Notes: generated by a model from the sequence alone, not told the origin. 64,000 nucleotides of DNA from Streptomyces sp. NRRL S-87 (GCF_000719335.1 NZ_JOGB01000005.1:1-64000), one strand, 5' to 3'. Counted from the first letter of the stretch, positions 1-12,556 are shown. Translations and numbers: made by a program.

Positions 1-1281
<1,281 letters not shown>

Positions 1282-1367
1282 GCGGCCCCGACCCGGCCGG
1301 TGGCCGCACGCCACCGTCCCCGACCACCACCCCCATCCCACCGTCCGCGCCCACCAACCGCACCCCA

Positions 1368-1391
1368 CCGTCCCCGTCCCCGTCCCCGTCC
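1368..1391. repeat. CCGTCC hexamer repeat (4 copies) in the NRPS-NRPS gap
   Basis: Four exact tandem copies of CCGTCC lie in the 158-base gap between the two NRPS genes (1282-1439). The rest of the gap is C-rich (CCACC, CCCC) with no hairpin and no clear promoter, so the second NRPS is probably co-transcribed with the first. A Shine-Dalgarno AGGAG at 1426-1430 precedes the next ATG by nine bases. Confidence 0.7.
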
Positions 1392-1439
1392 GCGCCCCCG
1401 ACCCGCTCCCGAGGCCACCTTCCCCAGGAGACAGATCCG

Positions 1440-4400
1440 ATGACGGTCCCGCTTTCCTACGCCCAGCAGCGGCTGTGGTTCCTCCACCGGCTCGAAGGCC
1501 CGAGCCCCACCTACAACCTGCCCCTGGCGCTGCGGCTGACCGGCGATCTGGACCGCGAGGCCCTCGAAGCCGCGCTCGACGACGTCGTCGGCCGGCACGA
1601 GGTCCTGCGCACCCTGTACCGGGAGGCGGACGACGGACCCGCCCAGGTGATCCTCGACCCCGGCGCGGCCCGACCCGCGACCCTCCGGACCGAGGTGGCC
1701 GGGGAGGCCGAGCTGGCCACCGCCCTGGCGGGGGCCGCCGGGCACTGCTTCGACCTCGCCACCGAACTCCCCTTCAAGCCCTGGCTGTTCGCGCTCGGGC
1801 CGCAGGAGCACGTCCTGCTGCTGCTCATGCACCACATCGCCGCCGACGGCTGGTCGATGGGCCCGCTGGCCCGCGACCTCGCCGGCGCGTACGCGGCCCG
1901 CCGGGAGGGCCGCGCGCCCGACTGGCAGCCGCTGCCCGTCCAGTACGCCGACTACGCGCTGTGGCAGCGCGAGCTGCTCGGCGACGAGGACGACCCCGAC
2001 AGCCTCGCCACCGCCCAACTCGCCCACTGGCGCGAGGCACTGGCCGGTCTGCCCGAGGAACTGGCCCTGCCCACCGACCGGCCGCGCCCGCCGGTGTTCG
2101 GCCACCGCGGCGGGACCGTCACGTTCGAGGTGGCGGCCGAGCCCCACCGCCAGCTCCTCGCCCTCGGACGGCAGACCGGGGCCACCCTGGCCATGGCCCT
2201 CCAGGCCGTGGTGGCCGTCCTGCTGACCCGGCTCGGGGCCGGCACCGACGTCCCGCTCGGCACCGCGGTCGCCGGCCGCACCGACGAGGCCCTCGACGAC
2301 CTCGTCGGCTTCTTCGCCAACACCCTCGTCATCCGGGCCGACACCGCCGGCGACCCCACCTTCCGCGGGCTGCTCGGCCAGGTCCGGGACACCGCCGTGG
2401 CGGCCCTCGACCACCAGGACCTGCCCTTCGACCGGCTGGTCGAGGCGCTCAACCCGGCCCGCTCCCTCTCCCGGCACCCGCTGTTCCAGACGATGGTCGC
2501 GGTACGCGGCGACCAGCTCGCCGACTTCGCCTTCGGGGACCTGCGCGTCGACGCCGTGGACATCCCCTCCCGCATCGCGCAGTTCGACCTGTCCGTCACC
2601 TTCGACGAGAAGTACGCCGCGGACGGCACGCCCGCCGGCCTCGCGGGGTCCCTCGAGTACAGCACCGACCTGTGGGACGAGGACTCCGCCCGGGCCGTCG
2701 CCCGGCGGCTGGCCGCCCTGTGCGCCGCGCTCGCCGCCGAGCCCGACACCGCGGTCAGCCGCGCCGACCTGCTCAGCGAGGCGGAGCGCACCGGCATCCT
2801 GCGCGACGGCCACGGACCCGCCGCCGACCACGCCCCCACGACCGTCACCGACCTGTTCCGCGCCCAGGCCCGGCGCACCCCGGACGCGGTGGCCGTGGCC
2901 TTCGGCGGCACCACCGTCGACTACCGCGAACTCGACGCGCGGGCCGAGGCCCTGGCCCGCCGCCTGCTCGCCCACGGGGTGGCGCCGGAGGCCCGCATCG
3001 CCGTCCTCCAGGAGCGCTCCGCCGACCTGGTCGTGTCCCTCCTCGCCGTGCTCAAGGCCGGCGCGGTCTACGCGCCGCTGGACGTCCGCGCCCCCGCCGG
3101 CCGGATGGCGGCCGTACTCGCCGACACCGGTGCGCCGCTGCTGCTCACCGACCGGGCCATGCGCGACCACGAGTTCGTCACCGCGCTGCCCGCCGGGTTC
3201 CCGGTCCTCGTCGTCGACGAGCCCGCCGGCCCGGACGGGTCCGCCGCGGCGGACGGCACCCCCGGCCCGTACGACGCCACCGCCGCACCGCTGCCCGAGG
3301 TCCACCCCGAGCAGCTCGCCTACGTGATGTACACCTCCGGATCCACCGGCACGCCCAAGGGCATCGGCATCACCCACCACGACGTGGCCGCCTTCGCCCT
3401 GGACCACTGCTGGCGCGGCACCGAGCACCGGATCCTCCTGCACGCCCCGGTCGCCTTCGACGCCTCCACGTACGAGCTGTGGGTGCCGCTGCTGACCGGC
3501 GGCCGCGTCGTCGTCGCCCCGCCCGGCGACCTCGACACCCACCGCCTCGCCGGCATCGTCCGCGACCAGGAGCTCACCAGCGTCCTGCTGACCGCCGGCC
3601 TCTTCCGGGTCGTCGCCGAGGAGGACCCGGAGGTGTTCGCGGGCCTGGACGAGGTGCTCACCGGCGGCGACGTGATCCCGCTCCATGCGGTGCGCCGGGT
3701 CCTCGACAGCTGCCCCGGCACTGCGGTCAGGGCCACCTACGGACCCACCGAGACCACCCTGTTCGCCACCCAGGTCGTGCTCGGGCCGCACGACGAGCTC
3801 GACCGCACCGTGCCCATGGGCCGCCCGATGGACGGCATGCGTACCTACGTCCTGGACGCCGCCCTGGAACTCGTACCGCCCGGTGTCACCGGCGAGCTGT
3901 ACGTGGCGGGTGCCGGCCTGGCCCGCGGCTACCTCCGCCGCGCGGGCCTGACCTCCGCCCGGTTCGTGGCCGACCCCTACGGCCCGCCCGGCTCCCGCAT
4001 GTACCGCACCGGCGACCTGGTCCGCCTCACCCGGGACGGCCTGCTGGACTTCGTCGGCCGGGCCGACGAGCAGGTCAAGATCCGCGGCTTCCGCGTCGAG
4101 CCCGGCGAGATCGAGGCGGTCCTCGCCGCCCCCGCCGACCTGGCCCAGACCGCGGTCGTGGTCCGCGAGGACACCCCCGGCGACAAGCGCCTCGTGGCGT
4201 ACGTCGTCCCCGCGCCCGGCACCGCCGCCCCCGAGCCGGAGGCGCTGCGCGAGCGGGCCGCCGCCGCGCTGCCCGACTACATGGTCCCCGACGCCGTCGT
4301 CCTCCTGGAGGCACTGCCGCTCACCCCGAACGGCAAGCTCGACCGGCGCGCCCTGCCCGCGCCGGGCTCCGGCACCACCGGTACCGCGCGGGCCCCGCGG

Positions 4401-7400
4401 ACCCCGCGCGAACGCGTCCTGTGCGAGATCTTCGAGGAGGTGCTGGGGCGTTCCCCGGTCGGCATCGACGACCGGTTCTTCGACCTCGGCGGCCACTCCC
4501 TGCTCGGCATCCGCGTGATCAGCCGGATCCGGCACGCGCTGGGCGCAGAACTCGGCATCCGCGACCTCTTCGAGGCACCCACCGTCGCCGCCCTCGCGGC
4601 CCGCAGCGAGCAGGCGTCCGCCACCGGCGCGGCCCGGCCGCTGGCGGCGCGCACCCGCCGCCCCGAGGGGCTCCCGCTCTCCCACGCCCAGCAGCGGCTG
4701 TGGTTCCTGCACCGCCTCGAAGGCCCCAGCGCCGTCTACAACCTGCCCCTCATGCTGCGGCTGACCGGCCCGCTCGACCGCCCGGCCCTGGAAGCGGCAC
4801 TGGCGGACGTCGTCGGCCGCCACGAGGTCCTGCGCACCGTGCTGCGCGAGGTCGACGGCGAACCCCGCCAGATCATCCTGGAGACCGCGCACATCGGCAC
4901 GGTCTTCCGCCGGGTCTCCCCGGACGCCCTGAAGGAAGAGGCGGAACGCGCCGCCGGCCGGCCCTTCGACCTCGCCGCCGACCTGCCGCTGCGCGCCTGG
5001 CTGTTCGGCCTCGGCCCCGAGGAGCACGCCCTGCTGCTGGTGCTCCACCATATCGCCGCCGACGGCTGGTCGATGGGCCCGCTGGCCCGCGACCTCGCCA
5101 CCGCCTACGCCGCCCGCCGGGAGGGCCGTACGCCCGACTGGACCCCGCTGCCCGTCCAGTACGCCGACTACGCCGTCTGGCAGCGCGAGCTGCTCGGCGA
5201 CGAGCGGGACCCGGACAGCGTGGCCGGCCGCCAACTCTCCTACTGGCGCGAGGCGCTCGCCGGCGCCCCCGAGGAACTCGAGCTGCCCACCGACCGCCCC
5301 CGCCCGGCCGTGCCCAGCCACCGCGGCGACTCGGTGCCGCTGGAGGTCTCCGCGGACACCCACAAGCGGCTCCTCGCCCTGGCCCGGGACAACCAGGCCA
5401 CCCTCTTCATGGCGGTCCAGGCCGCCCTCGCCGCGCTGCTGACCCGGATCGGGGCCGGCACCGACATCACCATCGGCTCCGCCGTCGCCGGCCGCGGCGA
5501 CGAGGCCCTCGACGACCTGGTCGGCTTCTTCGTCAACTCGGTGGTGCTGCGCACCGACACCTCGGGCGCCCCCTCCTTCCGGGAGCTGCTGCACCGGGTC
5601 CGGGACACCGACCTGGCCGCGTACGCCCACCAGGACCTGCCCTTCGACCGCCTGGTCGAGGCCCTCAACCCGGCCCGGTCGCTGTCGCGCAACCCGCTCT
5701 TCCAGACCACCCTCATCCTGCACAACCAGAACGCCGAGGCCCCCATGGCCGGGCTGGACGTGCGGCACGAGGCGGTCGGGGCGTACGTCGCCCAGTTCGA
5801 CCTGCAGTTCCACCTCGACGAGCGCTACGACGCGGACGGCTCGGCCGCCGGCCTCCAGGGCGGCATCATGTACAGCACCGACCTGTTCGACCGGGAGACC
5901 GCGCGGGCGCTCGCCGACCGGCTGGTCCGCTTCCTCGACGTCGTCACCGAGGACCCCGGACTGCCCGTCACCGCGGCCGACGTGCTCTCGGACCAGGAGC
6001 GCGAGCTGGTGCTGCGGACCTGGAGCGGGCCCCGCAGGGCGGTGCCCGACCGGTCGCTCGCCCGCCTCTTCGAGGCCGTGGCGGCCGAGCACCCCGACGC
6101 GCCGGCCGTCCGTGCGGACGGCACGACCCTGACGTACGAGGAACTCGACGTCCGCGCCAACCGCCTCGCGCACCGGCTGGCGGCGCTCGGCACCGGCCCC
6201 GAGCGGACCGTGGCCACCCTGCTGGAGCGCTCGCCCGCGGTGGTGGTCGCGACCCTGGCCGTGGTCAAGGCGGGCGGCACGTACGCACCGCTGTCCGCCG
6301 GCTACCCCCTCGACCGGCTCACCTACGTCATGGCCGGCACCCGGGCCGCCGTCCTCGTGGTCGACGCCGCCACCCGCGACCACGAACTCGTCGCGCAGGC
6401 CCGCCGGGAGGGCACCCGGATCGTCGACCTGACCGACCCGTCCCTGGACGCCGAGCCGGCCACCGCCCCCGACGTCGCCGTCCACCCCGACCAACTCGCC
6501 TACGTCATCTACACCTCCGGCTCGACCGGCGCGCCCAAGGGCGTGGCCGTCACCCAGCGCAACGTCGCCGACCTCGCGGCCGACGGCTGCTGGCACGGCG
6601 GCGCTCAGCAGCGGGTGCTCATGCACGCCCCGCACGCCTTCGACGCCTCGACGTACGAGCTGTGGGTGCCGCTGCTCACCGGCGGCACGGTCGTGGTCGC
6701 GCCCGAAGGGTCCCTGGACACCCGGGAGTACGCCCGGGTCATCGCCGAACACGGCGTGACCTCCGCCCTGTTCACCCCCGTGCTGTTCAACCTCATGACC
6801 GAGGAGGAGCCCGGCGCCCTCGCGACCATGCGGCAGGTGTGGACGGGCGGCGACAACGTGCCCGTCAGCGCCGTGCAGCGGGCGGTCGACCGCTGCCCCG
6901 ACACCGAGATCGTGGCCACCTACGGGCCGACCGAGACCTCGGTGATCTGCTCCTGGTTCCCCATGCGCGCCCCGCACCGCGTCGGCCGCTCCGTACCCAT
7001 CGGCCGCGCCATGGACAACACCCGCCTGTACGTGCTCGACGAGCGGCTCGCCCCGGTGCCGCCGGGCGTCCCGGGCGAGCTGTACATCGGGGGACCGGGC
7101 CTGGCCCGCGGCTACCTCGGCCGGCCCGACCTGACCGCGGGTCGGTTCGTCGCCGACCCGTTCACCGACGAGCCGGGCGCCCGGATGTACCGCAGCGGCG
7201 ACATCGTCAAGTGGGCCGGCGACGGCCTCCTCGACTTCGTCGGCCGGGCCGACGGCCAGGTCAAGGTCCGCGGCTTCCGCATCGAACTCGGCGAGGTCGA
7301 GGCGGCCCTGGCGAAGGACCCGGCGCTCGTCCAGGTCGCGGCCGTGGTCCGCGAGGACCGCCCCGGCGACCGGCGCCTGACCGGCTACCTCGTCCCCGCC

Positions 7401-8660
7401 CAGGGCACCGCGGTGGACACCGCGGCGATCCGGGAGTCCCTGGCGGCCGCGCTGCCCGAGTACATGATCCCCTCGGCGTTCGTCGTGCTCGACGCCCTGC
7501 CGCAGACCCCCAACGGCAAGCTCGACCGCAAGGCGCTGCCCGCGCCCACCGCGGCCGGCCCGGCCGCCGGCCGGGAGCCGCGCACGCCCACCGAGCGGCT
7601 GCTGTGCGGACTGTTCGCCGCCGTCCTGGGCCTCGAACGGGTCGGCGTCGACGACAACTTCTTCGACCTCGGCGGCCACTCGCTGCTCGCCACCCGGCTG
7701 GTCAACCGCATCCGGGACGCCCTCGACGCGGACCTGGCGGTCGGCACCCTGTTCGCCGCCCCCACGGTGGCCGCGCTCGCCGCCGCCGTCGGCGCGGGCA
7801 CGGCGGCCGCCGCCCCCGGGAGCGAGGGGGACGGCGCGCTGGAGACCGTACTGCCGCTGCGGCCGTCCGGCGCCGGCACGCCGCTGTTCTGCATCCACCC
7901 CGGCGGGGGGATGGGCTGGTGCTACGCCGGACTCACCCGCTTCGTCGACCCCGACACCCCCGTCTACGCGTTCCAGTCCCGCGGCCTGGCCCGGCCCGTC
8001 ACCCTGCCCGACAGCGTGCCGGAGATCGCCGCCGACTACCTGGCGGAGATCCGCCGCATCCAGCCGCACGGCCCGTACCGGCTGCTCGGCTGGTCCTTCG
8101 GCGGCGCGGTCGCCCACGCCATCGCCACCGACCTGCAGGACGCCGGCGAGGAGGTGGCCCTGCTGGCCCTCCTCGACGCCTATCCCGGCGGCTCCAACGG
8201 CGAGTACGAGGTGATGGACGCCCGGGACGTGCTGCGGCTCGCGTTCGACGGCGTCGACGTCCTCGAAGGCACCGCCGACGAGGACGGCACGGTGACGCCC
8301 GCCCGCGTCCTGGAGCTCCTACGTGCCCACGACAGCATCCTGTCCGGACTCGACGAACGGGCCGTGGCCGCACTGATGGAGGTCACGGTCAACAACGTCC
8401 GCCTGATGAAGGAGTTCGCCCCGCGCCGGTACGACGGCCCGGCCGTCCTCTTCCAGGCCGGACGCGAGCGCCACCTCTCCCCGGAGACGGCGGCCGCCCT
8501 GTGGACACCCTGGGTCGGCGCGCTGGAGCACCACGTCGTGGACTCCGGCCACGCCGACATGACCCGGCCCGGGGCCCTCTCGGAGATCGCCCCCGTCCTC
8601 GTGCGCCACCTCGCCGGGGCCGCCGGCGCGGACCCGGTCCCGCCCGCCGCCGGTGGGTGA
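1440..8660 (+). CDS. Terminal NRPS, C-A-T-C-A-T-TE
   Basis: This 2406-residue protein adds two residues and releases the peptide. Domains: C1 about 2-440 (HHIAADG, H131/H132), A1 about 455-970, T1 with S1020, C2 about 1077-1515 (H1203/H1204), A2 about 1525-2035, T2 with S2081, and a type I thioesterase about 2135-2400. The thioesterase triad is readable as S2219 (GWSFGG), D2246 and H2371. Both C domains look like L,L-type condensation domains (my reading). No epimerisation domain is present, so neither added residue is inverted here unless a C domain is dual-function. Pocket codes are DAY-L-L-G-T-L-F (A1) and DAY-L-W-G-T-V-I (A2); A1 is reminiscent of hydroxyphenylglycine-type codes, but this is tentative. 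The start is the ATG preceded by AGGAG. The frame is open far upstream, but that part is a shadow of the previous gene. Whether TE hydrolyses or cyclises cannot be read. Confidence 0.96.
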   Translation: MTVPLSYAQQRLWFLHRLEGPSPTYNLPLALRLTGDLDREALEAALDDVVGRHEVLRTLYREADDGPAQVILDPGAARPATLRTEVAGEAELATALAGAAGHCFDLATELPFKPWLFALGPQEHVLLLLMHHIAADGWSMGPLARDLAGAYAARREGRAPDWQPLPVQYADYALWQRELLGDEDDPDSLATAQLAHWREALAGLPEELALPTDRPRPPVFGHRGGTVTFEVAAEPHRQLLALGRQTGATLAMALQAVVAVLLTRLGAGTDVPLGTAVAGRTDEALDDLVGFFANTLVIRADTAGDPTFRGLLGQVRDTAVAALDHQDLPFDRLVEALNPARSLSRHPLFQTMVAVRGDQLADFAFGDLRVDAVDIPSRIAQFDLSVTFDEKYAADGTPAGLAGSLEYSTDLWDEDSARAVARRLAALCAALAAEPDTAVSRADLLSEAERTGILRDGHGPAADHAPTTVTDLFRAQARRTPDAVAVAFGGTTVDYRELDARAEALARRLLAHGVAPEARIAVLQERSADLVVSLLAVLKAGAVYAPLDVRAPAGRMAAVLADTGAPLLLTDRAMRDHEFVTALPAGFPVLVVDEPAGPDGSAAADGTPGPYDATAAPLPEVHPEQLAYVMYTSGSTGTPKGIGITHHDVAAFALDHCWRGTEHRILLHAPVAFDASTYELWVPLLTGGRVVVAPPGDLDTHRLAGIVRDQELTSVLLTAGLFRVVAEEDPEVFAGLDEVLTGGDVIPLHAVRRVLDSCPGTAVRATYGPTETTLFATQVVLGPHDELDRTVPMGRPMDGMRTYVLDAALELVPPGVTGELYVAGAGLARGYLRRAGLTSARFVADPYGPPGSRMYRTGDLVRLTRDGLLDFVGRADEQVKIRGFRVEPGEIEAVLAAPADLAQTAVVVREDTPGDKRLVAYVVPAPGTAAPEPEALRERAAAALPDYMVPDAVVLLEALPLTPNGKLDRRALPAPGSGTTGTARAPRTPRERVLCEIFEEVLGRSPVGIDDRFFDLGGHSLLGIRVISRIRHALGAELGIRDLFEAPTVAALAARSEQASATGAARPLAARTRRPEGLPLSHAQQRLWFLHRLEGPSAVYNLPLMLRLTGPLDRPALEAALADVVGRHEVLRTVLREVDGEPRQIILETAHIGTVFRRVSPDALKEEAERAAGRPFDLAADLPLRAWLFGLGPEEHALLLVLHHIAADGWSMGPLARDLATAYAARREGRTPDWTPLPVQYADYAVWQRELLGDERDPDSVAGRQLSYWREALAGAPEELELPTDRPRPAVPSHRGDSVPLEVSADTHKRLLALARDNQATLFMAVQAALAALLTRIGAGTDITIGSAVAGRGDEALDDLVGFFVNSVVLRTDTSGAPSFRELLHRVRDTDLAAYAHQDLPFDRLVEALNPARSLSRNPLFQTTLILHNQNAEAPMAGLDVRHEAVGAYVAQFDLQFHLDERYDADGSAAGLQGGIMYSTDLFDRETARALADRLVRFLDVVTEDPGLPVTAADVLSDQERELVLRTWSGPRRAVPDRSLARLFEAVAAEHPDAPAVRADGTTLTYEELDVRANRLAHRLAALGTGPERTVATLLERSPAVVVATLAVVKAGGTYAPLSAGYPLDRLTYVMAGTRAAVLVVDAATRDHELVAQARREGTRIVDLTDPSLDAEPATAPDVAVHPDQLAYVIYTSGSTGAPKGVAVTQRNVADLAADGCWHGGAQQRVLMHAPHAFDASTYELWVPLLTGGTVVVAPEGSLDTREYARVIAEHGVTSALFTPVLFNLMTEEEPGALATMRQVWTGGDNVPVSAVQRAVDRCPDTEIVATYGPTETSVICSWFPMRAPHRVGRSVPIGRAMDNTRLYVLDERLAPVPPGVPGELYIGGPGLARGYLGRPDLTAGRFVADPFTDEPGARMYRSGDIVKWAGDGLLDFVGRADGQVKVRGFRIELGEVEAALAKDPALVQVAAVVREDRPGDRRLTGYLVPAQGTAVDTAAIRESLAAALPEYMIPSAFVVLDALPQTPNGKLDRKALPAPTAAGPAAGREPRTPTERLLCGLFAAVLGLERVGVDDNFFDLGGHSLLATRLVNRIRDALDADLAVGTLFAAPTVAALAAAVGAGTAAAAPGSEGDGALETVLPLRPSGAGTPLFCIHPGGGMGWCYAGLTRFVDPDTPVYAFQSRGLARPVTLPDSVPEIAADYLAEIRRIQPHGPYRLLGWSFGGAVAHAIATDLQDAGEEVALLALLDAYPGGSNGEYEVMDARDVLRLAFDGVDVLEGTADEDGTVTPARVLELLRAHDSILSGLDERAVAALMEVTVNNVRLMKEFAPRRYDGPAVLFQAGRERHLSPETAAALWTPWVGALEHHVVDSGHADMTRPGALSEIAPVLVRHLAGAAGADPVPPAAGG

Positions 8661-8760
8661 GCCCGGGCCCGACCGTCCCGCCCCGCCGCCGGGCCCCGGC
8701 CCGCGCACCGCAGCCGTCCGACCACACCCGCACGCCACCAACCGACCGGAGGCACCACCC

Positions 8761-9861
8761 ATGTCCCGCCGGGAACCCACCACCGCCCCCGACACCGGGG
8801 GCACCGACCGCGCCTCCGCCACCGACGCGCAGCCGGCCGGCCCGCCCGGGGCCCACCGGTACCGCCTGAGCCCGGCCGAGTCGGCCCAGGCGCACGCCCT
8901 CGCGAGCGCCCTGGCCGACGAGTACGGCCGGGTCGACCACCCGGCCTTCCTCGCCGACGTCTCCGTCATCGCCCACGACCTGCCCCGCGGCCTGCGCCTG
9001 GCCGTCAACCGGGCCCGCCTCGACGACCGCAAGCACGGCCTGGTGGTCTCCGGCAACCCGGTGGACCAGGACGTGCTCGGCCCGACCCCGTCCCGCTGGC
9101 AGGAGGCCGACACCGGCGCGAGCCGGGCCCACAGCTTCCTGATCATGCTGTACGGCTCGCTCCTGGGCGAGGTCATCGCCTGGGCCACCCAGCAGGACGG
9201 ACGCCTGGTCACCGACGTCGTCCCCACCCCGGGGATGGAGGAGAGCCTGGTCAGCTCCAGCAGCAGCAAGGAGCTGGGCTGGCACACCGAGGACGCCTTC
9301 TCCCCGTACCGCGCCGACTACGTGGGACTGCTGTGCCTGCGCAGCCCCGAGCTGACCGCCACCACCCTGGGCCACCTCGACCCGGCGGCGATGCCCGCCG
9401 AGGTGATGGAGGTGCTGAACCAGCCCCGCTTCCACATCGTCCCGGACGCGTCCCACGACGCGCTCCTCAACTCCGCCGCGGCCGCCGACGGGCGCGCCGA
9501 AGCCTTCCGCCGCCTCGACGAGGTGCGCCGCCGGCCCCCGCTGATACCGCTGGTCACCGGCCACCCCGACGCGCCGGTGCTGCGCATCGACAGCGACTAC
9601 GTGGCCCCCGGGGACGGGGACGAGGCCGCCGCGTACGCGCTGAAATGGCTGGTCGACCACCTCGACGGACACCTCTACGACTTCCCGCTGGCCCCCGGCG
9701 ACATGGGCTTCATCGACAATCGGAACGTGGTCCACGGCCGCCGTCCCTTCCGCCCGCGCTACGACGGGACCGACCGCTGGCTCAAGCGGATCAACGTCGT
9801 CGTCGACTTCCGGCGCACCCGCCCGGGCCGCGCGGACACCGCCACCCGAGTGATCGGCTGA
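8761..9861 (+). CDS. VioC-type Fe(II)/2-oxoglutarate arginine 3-hydroxylase
   Basis: A 366-residue clavaminate-synthase-like oxygenase. The iron facial triad is H175-x-E177 in GWHTEDAFSPYRADYVGL and H325 in NRNVVHGRRPF; R339 in RYDGTDRWLKR should bind 2-oxoglutarate. The stretches around these residues match, from memory, viomycin VioC, which converts L-arginine to (3S)-3-hydroxyarginine, more closely than AsnO-type asparagine hydroxylases. The next gene encodes a VioD-like partner, five bases downstream, which strongly supports arginine as substrate. The ATG at 8761 has GGAGG at 8748-8752; an in-frame ATG at 8653 overlaps the NRPS stop and is rejected. An OrfP-like dihydroxylase (streptothricin pathway) cannot be excluded without structural comparison. 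Confidence 0.87.
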   Translation: MSRREPTTAPDTGGTDRASATDAQPAGPPGAHRYRLSPAESAQAHALASALADEYGRVDHPAFLADVSVIAHDLPRGLRLAVNRARLDDRKHGLVVSGNPVDQDVLGPTPSRWQEADTGASRAHSFLIMLYGSLLGEVIAWATQQDGRLVTDVVPTPGMEESLVSSSSSKELGWHTEDAFSPYRADYVGLLCLRSPELTATTLGHLDPAAMPAEVMEVLNQPRFHIVPDASHDALLNSAAAADGRAEAFRRLDEVRRRPPLIPLVTGHPDAPVLRIDSDYVAPGDGDEAAAYALKWLVDHLDGHLYDFPLAPGDMGFIDNRNVVHGRRPFRPRYDGTDRWLKRINVVVDFRRTRPGRADTATRVIG

Positions 9862-9866
9862 AGCCC

Positions 9867-11111
9867 ATGACCTTCTCCGCGCCGGACCCCCGGCCCACCA
9901 CCCCCGACCGGCCCACCGCCCCTGCCCTCCCGGCCCTCGGCGACATCGAGCCGGCGCTGCTGGAGGACTGGTTCCGCACCCGCTACTTCGACGCCCGCAC
10001 CGACATCTCCAGCTCCGGTGCGCAGAACTACACGCTGGGCCGGCTGCGCGCCGTCCTCGGTATCGAGTCCGGCGAGCTCGACGCGCTGATGTTCCGCGAC
10101 AGCCCCTCGCTCGGCTGCGACCCGCTGCGCGAGGCGGTCGCCGCCCGCTACGCCCCCGGACGGACCGAGCGGGTGATGATCACGCACGGCTCGACCGAGG
10201 CCATCTTCCTGGCGCTCTCGGCGATCGTCCGCCCGGGCGACGAGGTCGTGGTCCTGCGGCCGGTGTACCAGTCGCTGTCGTCGGTGGCCGCCGCCCTCGG
10301 CGCCACGCTCAGGGTCTGGGAGCTGCGCCCGGAGGACGGGTTCGTCCCGGACGTCTCCCGGTTGCGGGAGCTGACCGGGCCGCGCACGCGGGCCGTGGTC
10401 GTGAACTTCCCGCACAACCCGACCGGCACCATGCCGGACGAGGACGGCTACCGGGAGCTGCTGTCCCACGTGGACTCCCTGGGCTGCTACCTGCTCTGGG
10501 ACGCGGCCTTCGCCGACCTCGCGTACGACCGCGACCCGCTTCCGGACCCGTCGGCCGTCCTCGACCGCTGCGTCTCCTTCGGCACGCTGTCCAAGTCCTA
10601 CGGCCTGCCGGGGCTGCGCATCGGCTGGTGCCTGGCACCGCCGGAGGTGCTGACGGCGATGGTGCGGCTGCGCGACTACGTGAGCATCAGCACCTCGCCG
10701 CTCAACGAGCTGATCGCCACCCGCGTCCTGCAGCGGGCCGACCGCGTCCTGCGGCCGCTGCGCGAACAGGCCGTCCGCAACCGGGCGTTGCTCACCGCAT
10801 GGGCGGCGGAGCACCCCGGGCTGGTGGACCTGCCGGTGCCGCGGGGCGGGGTCAGCGCGTTCCCGCTGTTCCCCGGCGTGCCCGACATGACGGCGGTGTG
10901 CGAGCGGCTGCTCGCCGAGGACGGCGTCCTGGTCGTCCCGGGAGCCTGCTTCGGGCACCCCGGACGGCTGCGCATCGGCTTCGGCGGGCCCACCGACGAG
11001 CTCCGGGACGGGCTCGACGCCGTCGTCCGGGCCGTGGAGAAGACCCTGGCCGAGTCGCCCGATCGGGGCACTGCGACGGGCGGGGCGGTGCCCGGAACCC
11101 CCATGACATAG
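9867..11111 (+). CDS. VioD-type PLP enzyme, capreomycidine synthase
   Basis: A 414-residue fold-type I PLP enzyme. Visible signatures are DISSSGAQNYTLG near the N-terminus, NFPHNPTG (cofactor-binding Asn region), and the Schiff-base lysine K243 in FGTLSKSYGLPGLRIGW. These closely resemble viomycin VioD, which eliminates the 3-hydroxyl of (3S)-hydroxyarginine and closes the ring to capreomycidine. The enduracididine enzyme MppP and the streptolidine enzyme OrfR are relatives with similar motifs; the adjacent VioC-like hydroxylase favours the capreomycidine reaction over MppP, which uses O2 itself. The gene starts five bases after the hydroxylase stop, consistent with translational coupling. 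The product would be loaded by one of the NRPS adenylation domains, perhaps upstream of the window. Confidence 0.87.
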   Translation: MTFSAPDPRPTTPDRPTAPALPALGDIEPALLEDWFRTRYFDARTDISSSGAQNYTLGRLRAVLGIESGELDALMFRDSPSLGCDPLREAVAARYAPGRTERVMITHGSTEAIFLALSAIVRPGDEVVVLRPVYQSLSSVAAALGATLRVWELRPEDGFVPDVSRLRELTGPRTRAVVVNFPHNPTGTMPDEDGYRELLSHVDSLGCYLLWDAAFADLAYDRDPLPDPSAVLDRCVSFGTLSKSYGLPGLRIGWCLAPPEVLTAMVRLRDYVSISTSPLNELIATRVLQRADRVLRPLREQAVRNRALLTAWAAEHPGLVDLPVPRGGVSAFPLFPGVPDMTAVCERLLAEDGVLVVPGACFGHPGRLRIGFGGPTDELRDGLDAVVRAVEKTLAESPDRGTATGGAVPGTPMT

Positions 11112-11156
11112 GCTGTCGGCCGCGATGACAGCTGCGGCACGGAAAGCGGCGAGACG

Positions 11157-12389
11157 ATGAACTACCTGGCGCAGCCGGCGTTCGGCCAGCTGGTGGCACG
11201 GCTTCGGCGTGAGAAGGGCCTCTCCCAGGCGGACATCGCCGGCGACGGGGTCTCCTCCAGCTACGTCTCGCGCCTGGAGTCGGGGCACCGCGCACCGACG
11301 GCCCAGGCCGTCCGGCACCTCTCGGCGCGCCTCGACGTCCCCGAGGACACCTTCCTGGCCCGCTCGCCGCAGCTGGTCCCCGTCCTGCTGGCCGAAGGGG
11401 TGGCCGCCCTGGAGGACGGCCGGACGGCGGCGGCGGTGACCGCGCTGACCGCCGCGGCCGAGGAGGCCGGGGACGTCGCCCCCGAGTCGCTGTGGCAGGT
11501 GCTGTGGCACCTGGCCCGGGCCCACGAGCGGCGGGGCGAGCAGGCCGAGCGGCAGCGGGCGCTCGACGGGCTGCTCGCCGTGGCCGAGACCCTCGACTCG
11601 CCGGCCCTGCGGCTGAAGGCGCTGGTCCAGCTGGCCGGGCGGGCGCACGAGGCCGGCGACACCGACGCGGCGCTCGGGCTCGCCGAGCGCGCGCACGCGC
11701 TCCACGGGCGCCATCCGCGGCTCCCCGGCGCCGACGGGGCCCGGGCCCTGCTGGTGCTCGCCGCGGCCGAGGCCGAGGCGGGCCGGCTCTCCGACGCCCA
11801 GCGCCACGTCGAACTGGCCCTGGAGGTACCGGCGGAGGAGCTCGGACCGCTGCGTGCCGAAGTACTGGCCGCCGCCGCCTCGGTGGCCGTCCGGCAGGGC
11901 GCCGCGGAGCGGGGGCTGGCCCTGCTCGAGGAGGCGCTGTCCGGCACGGACCGCAAGGACGGCCCGCTGCTGTGGGGCCGGCTGCGGCTCGCCGCGGTCC
12001 CGCTGGCGCTGCGCGTCCACGGGACGGCCGCGCCGCACGCCGAGGAGTGGTGCCGGGAGGCCGCCAGCGTGGTCGAGCTGCTCGGTGAGCCGCTGGACGA
12101 CGTACGGCTGACGGCCGTGCGCGCGCAACTGGCCTTCCACCGGGGCGAGCCGGCGGAGGCGGCCCGGCTGGCCGCCCGGGTGCTGGCCGACCCGGGGCCG
12201 CTGCCCGCGCAGGAGCGCACGCGGACCGAGATCCTGCTGCACCAGGCGGAGATCGGGCTGGGCCGGGCCGACGAGGCCGTGACCGCGCTGCGTGCGGTCG
12301 CCGAGCGGCTGCAGGCCGCCTCGAGCATCGACCTCGCGGCCGAGGCGTGGAAGGCCCTGGCCGAGGCCCTGGTGCGCGCCCAGCACTGA
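11157..12389 (+). CDS. XRE-family regulator with TPR-like repeats
   Basis: A 410-residue protein with an N-terminal helix-turn-helix of the Cro/C1-XRE type (about residues 8-62: LVARLRREKGLSQADIA, SSSYVSRLESGHRAP). A long alanine/leucine-rich helical part reads as TPR-like repeats (for example ALGLAERAHAL, GLALLEEAL, EAARLAARVL). This architecture is common among actinobacterial cluster-situated regulators, where the repeats sense a ligand or peptide. It sits between the capreomycidine genes and a palindromic site with promoter (12437-12489) driving mbtH-dpgABC-hpgT, so it is the obvious candidate to bind that site; this is inference. The start is the ATG after AAGCGGCGAG. Role as activator or repressor is unknown. 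Confidence 0.85.
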   Translation: MNYLAQPAFGQLVARLRREKGLSQADIAGDGVSSSYVSRLESGHRAPTAQAVRHLSARLDVPEDTFLARSPQLVPVLLAEGVAALEDGRTAAAVTALTAAAEEAGDVAPESLWQVLWHLARAHERRGEQAERQRALDGLLAVAETLDSPALRLKALVQLAGRAHEAGDTDAALGLAERAHALHGRHPRLPGADGARALLVLAAAEAEAGRLSDAQRHVELALEVPAEELGPLRAEVLAAAASVAVRQGAAERGLALLEEALSGTDRKDGPLLWGRLRLAAVPLALRVHGTAAPHAEEWCREAASVVELLGEPLDDVRLTAVRAQLAFHRGEPAEAARLAARVLADPGPLPAQERTRTEILLHQAEIGLGRADEAVTALRAVAERLQAASSIDLAAEAWKALAEALVRAQH

Positions 12390-12436
12390 CCCGGCGTCGC
12401 AGCCGTACCCCCTCAGCGGACCACCCTGTCATTAAT

Positions 12437-12455
12437 CTTGACAATATTTGTCAAG
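12437..12455. promoter_or_regulatory. Perfect palindrome, candidate operator
   Basis: CTTGACAA-TAT-TTGTCAAG: two exact 8-base arms around a 3-base spacer, in a strikingly AT-rich island between the XRE regulator and mbtH. A partial copy, TTGACTGTATTTGACAG, follows at 12461-12477 and overlaps the -35 of the putative promoter. Symmetry, size and place fit a dimeric regulator, most simply the neighbouring XRE protein. Confidence 0.75.
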
Positions 12456-12460
12456 CTCTC

Positions 12461-12489
12461 TTGACTGTATTTGACAGGCTGCCTAGTGT
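12461..12489 (+). promoter_or_regulatory. Candidate sigma-HrdB promoter for mbtH-dpgABC-hpgT
   Basis: TTGACT (12461-12466), 17 bases, TAGTGT (12484-12489) fit the Streptomyces vegetative consensus TTGACN / TAGRRT. Transcription would start near 12496, about 60 bases before the mbtH GTG. The 12437 palindrome lies directly upstream and its partial copy overlaps the -35. Confidence 0.7.
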
Positions 12490-12556
12490 GACGTTCGACG
12501 TCAGGTGTGCCGTCATCCCCCACCACTCATCCGCGAACCCCAACTGGAGGGCGGAC

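Noticed and set aside
1440..8660. An epimerisation domain in the terminal NRPS
   Set aside because: After each carrier domain comes directly a condensation domain or the thioesterase; no E-domain length or motif is present.
9867..11111. The PLP enzyme as MppP-type arginine oxidase (enduracididine pathway)
   Set aside because: The motifs are shared, but the adjacent VioC-type 2-oxoglutarate hydroxylase makes the VioD route simpler, and no MppQ/MppR genes are seen. It is kept as an alternative only.
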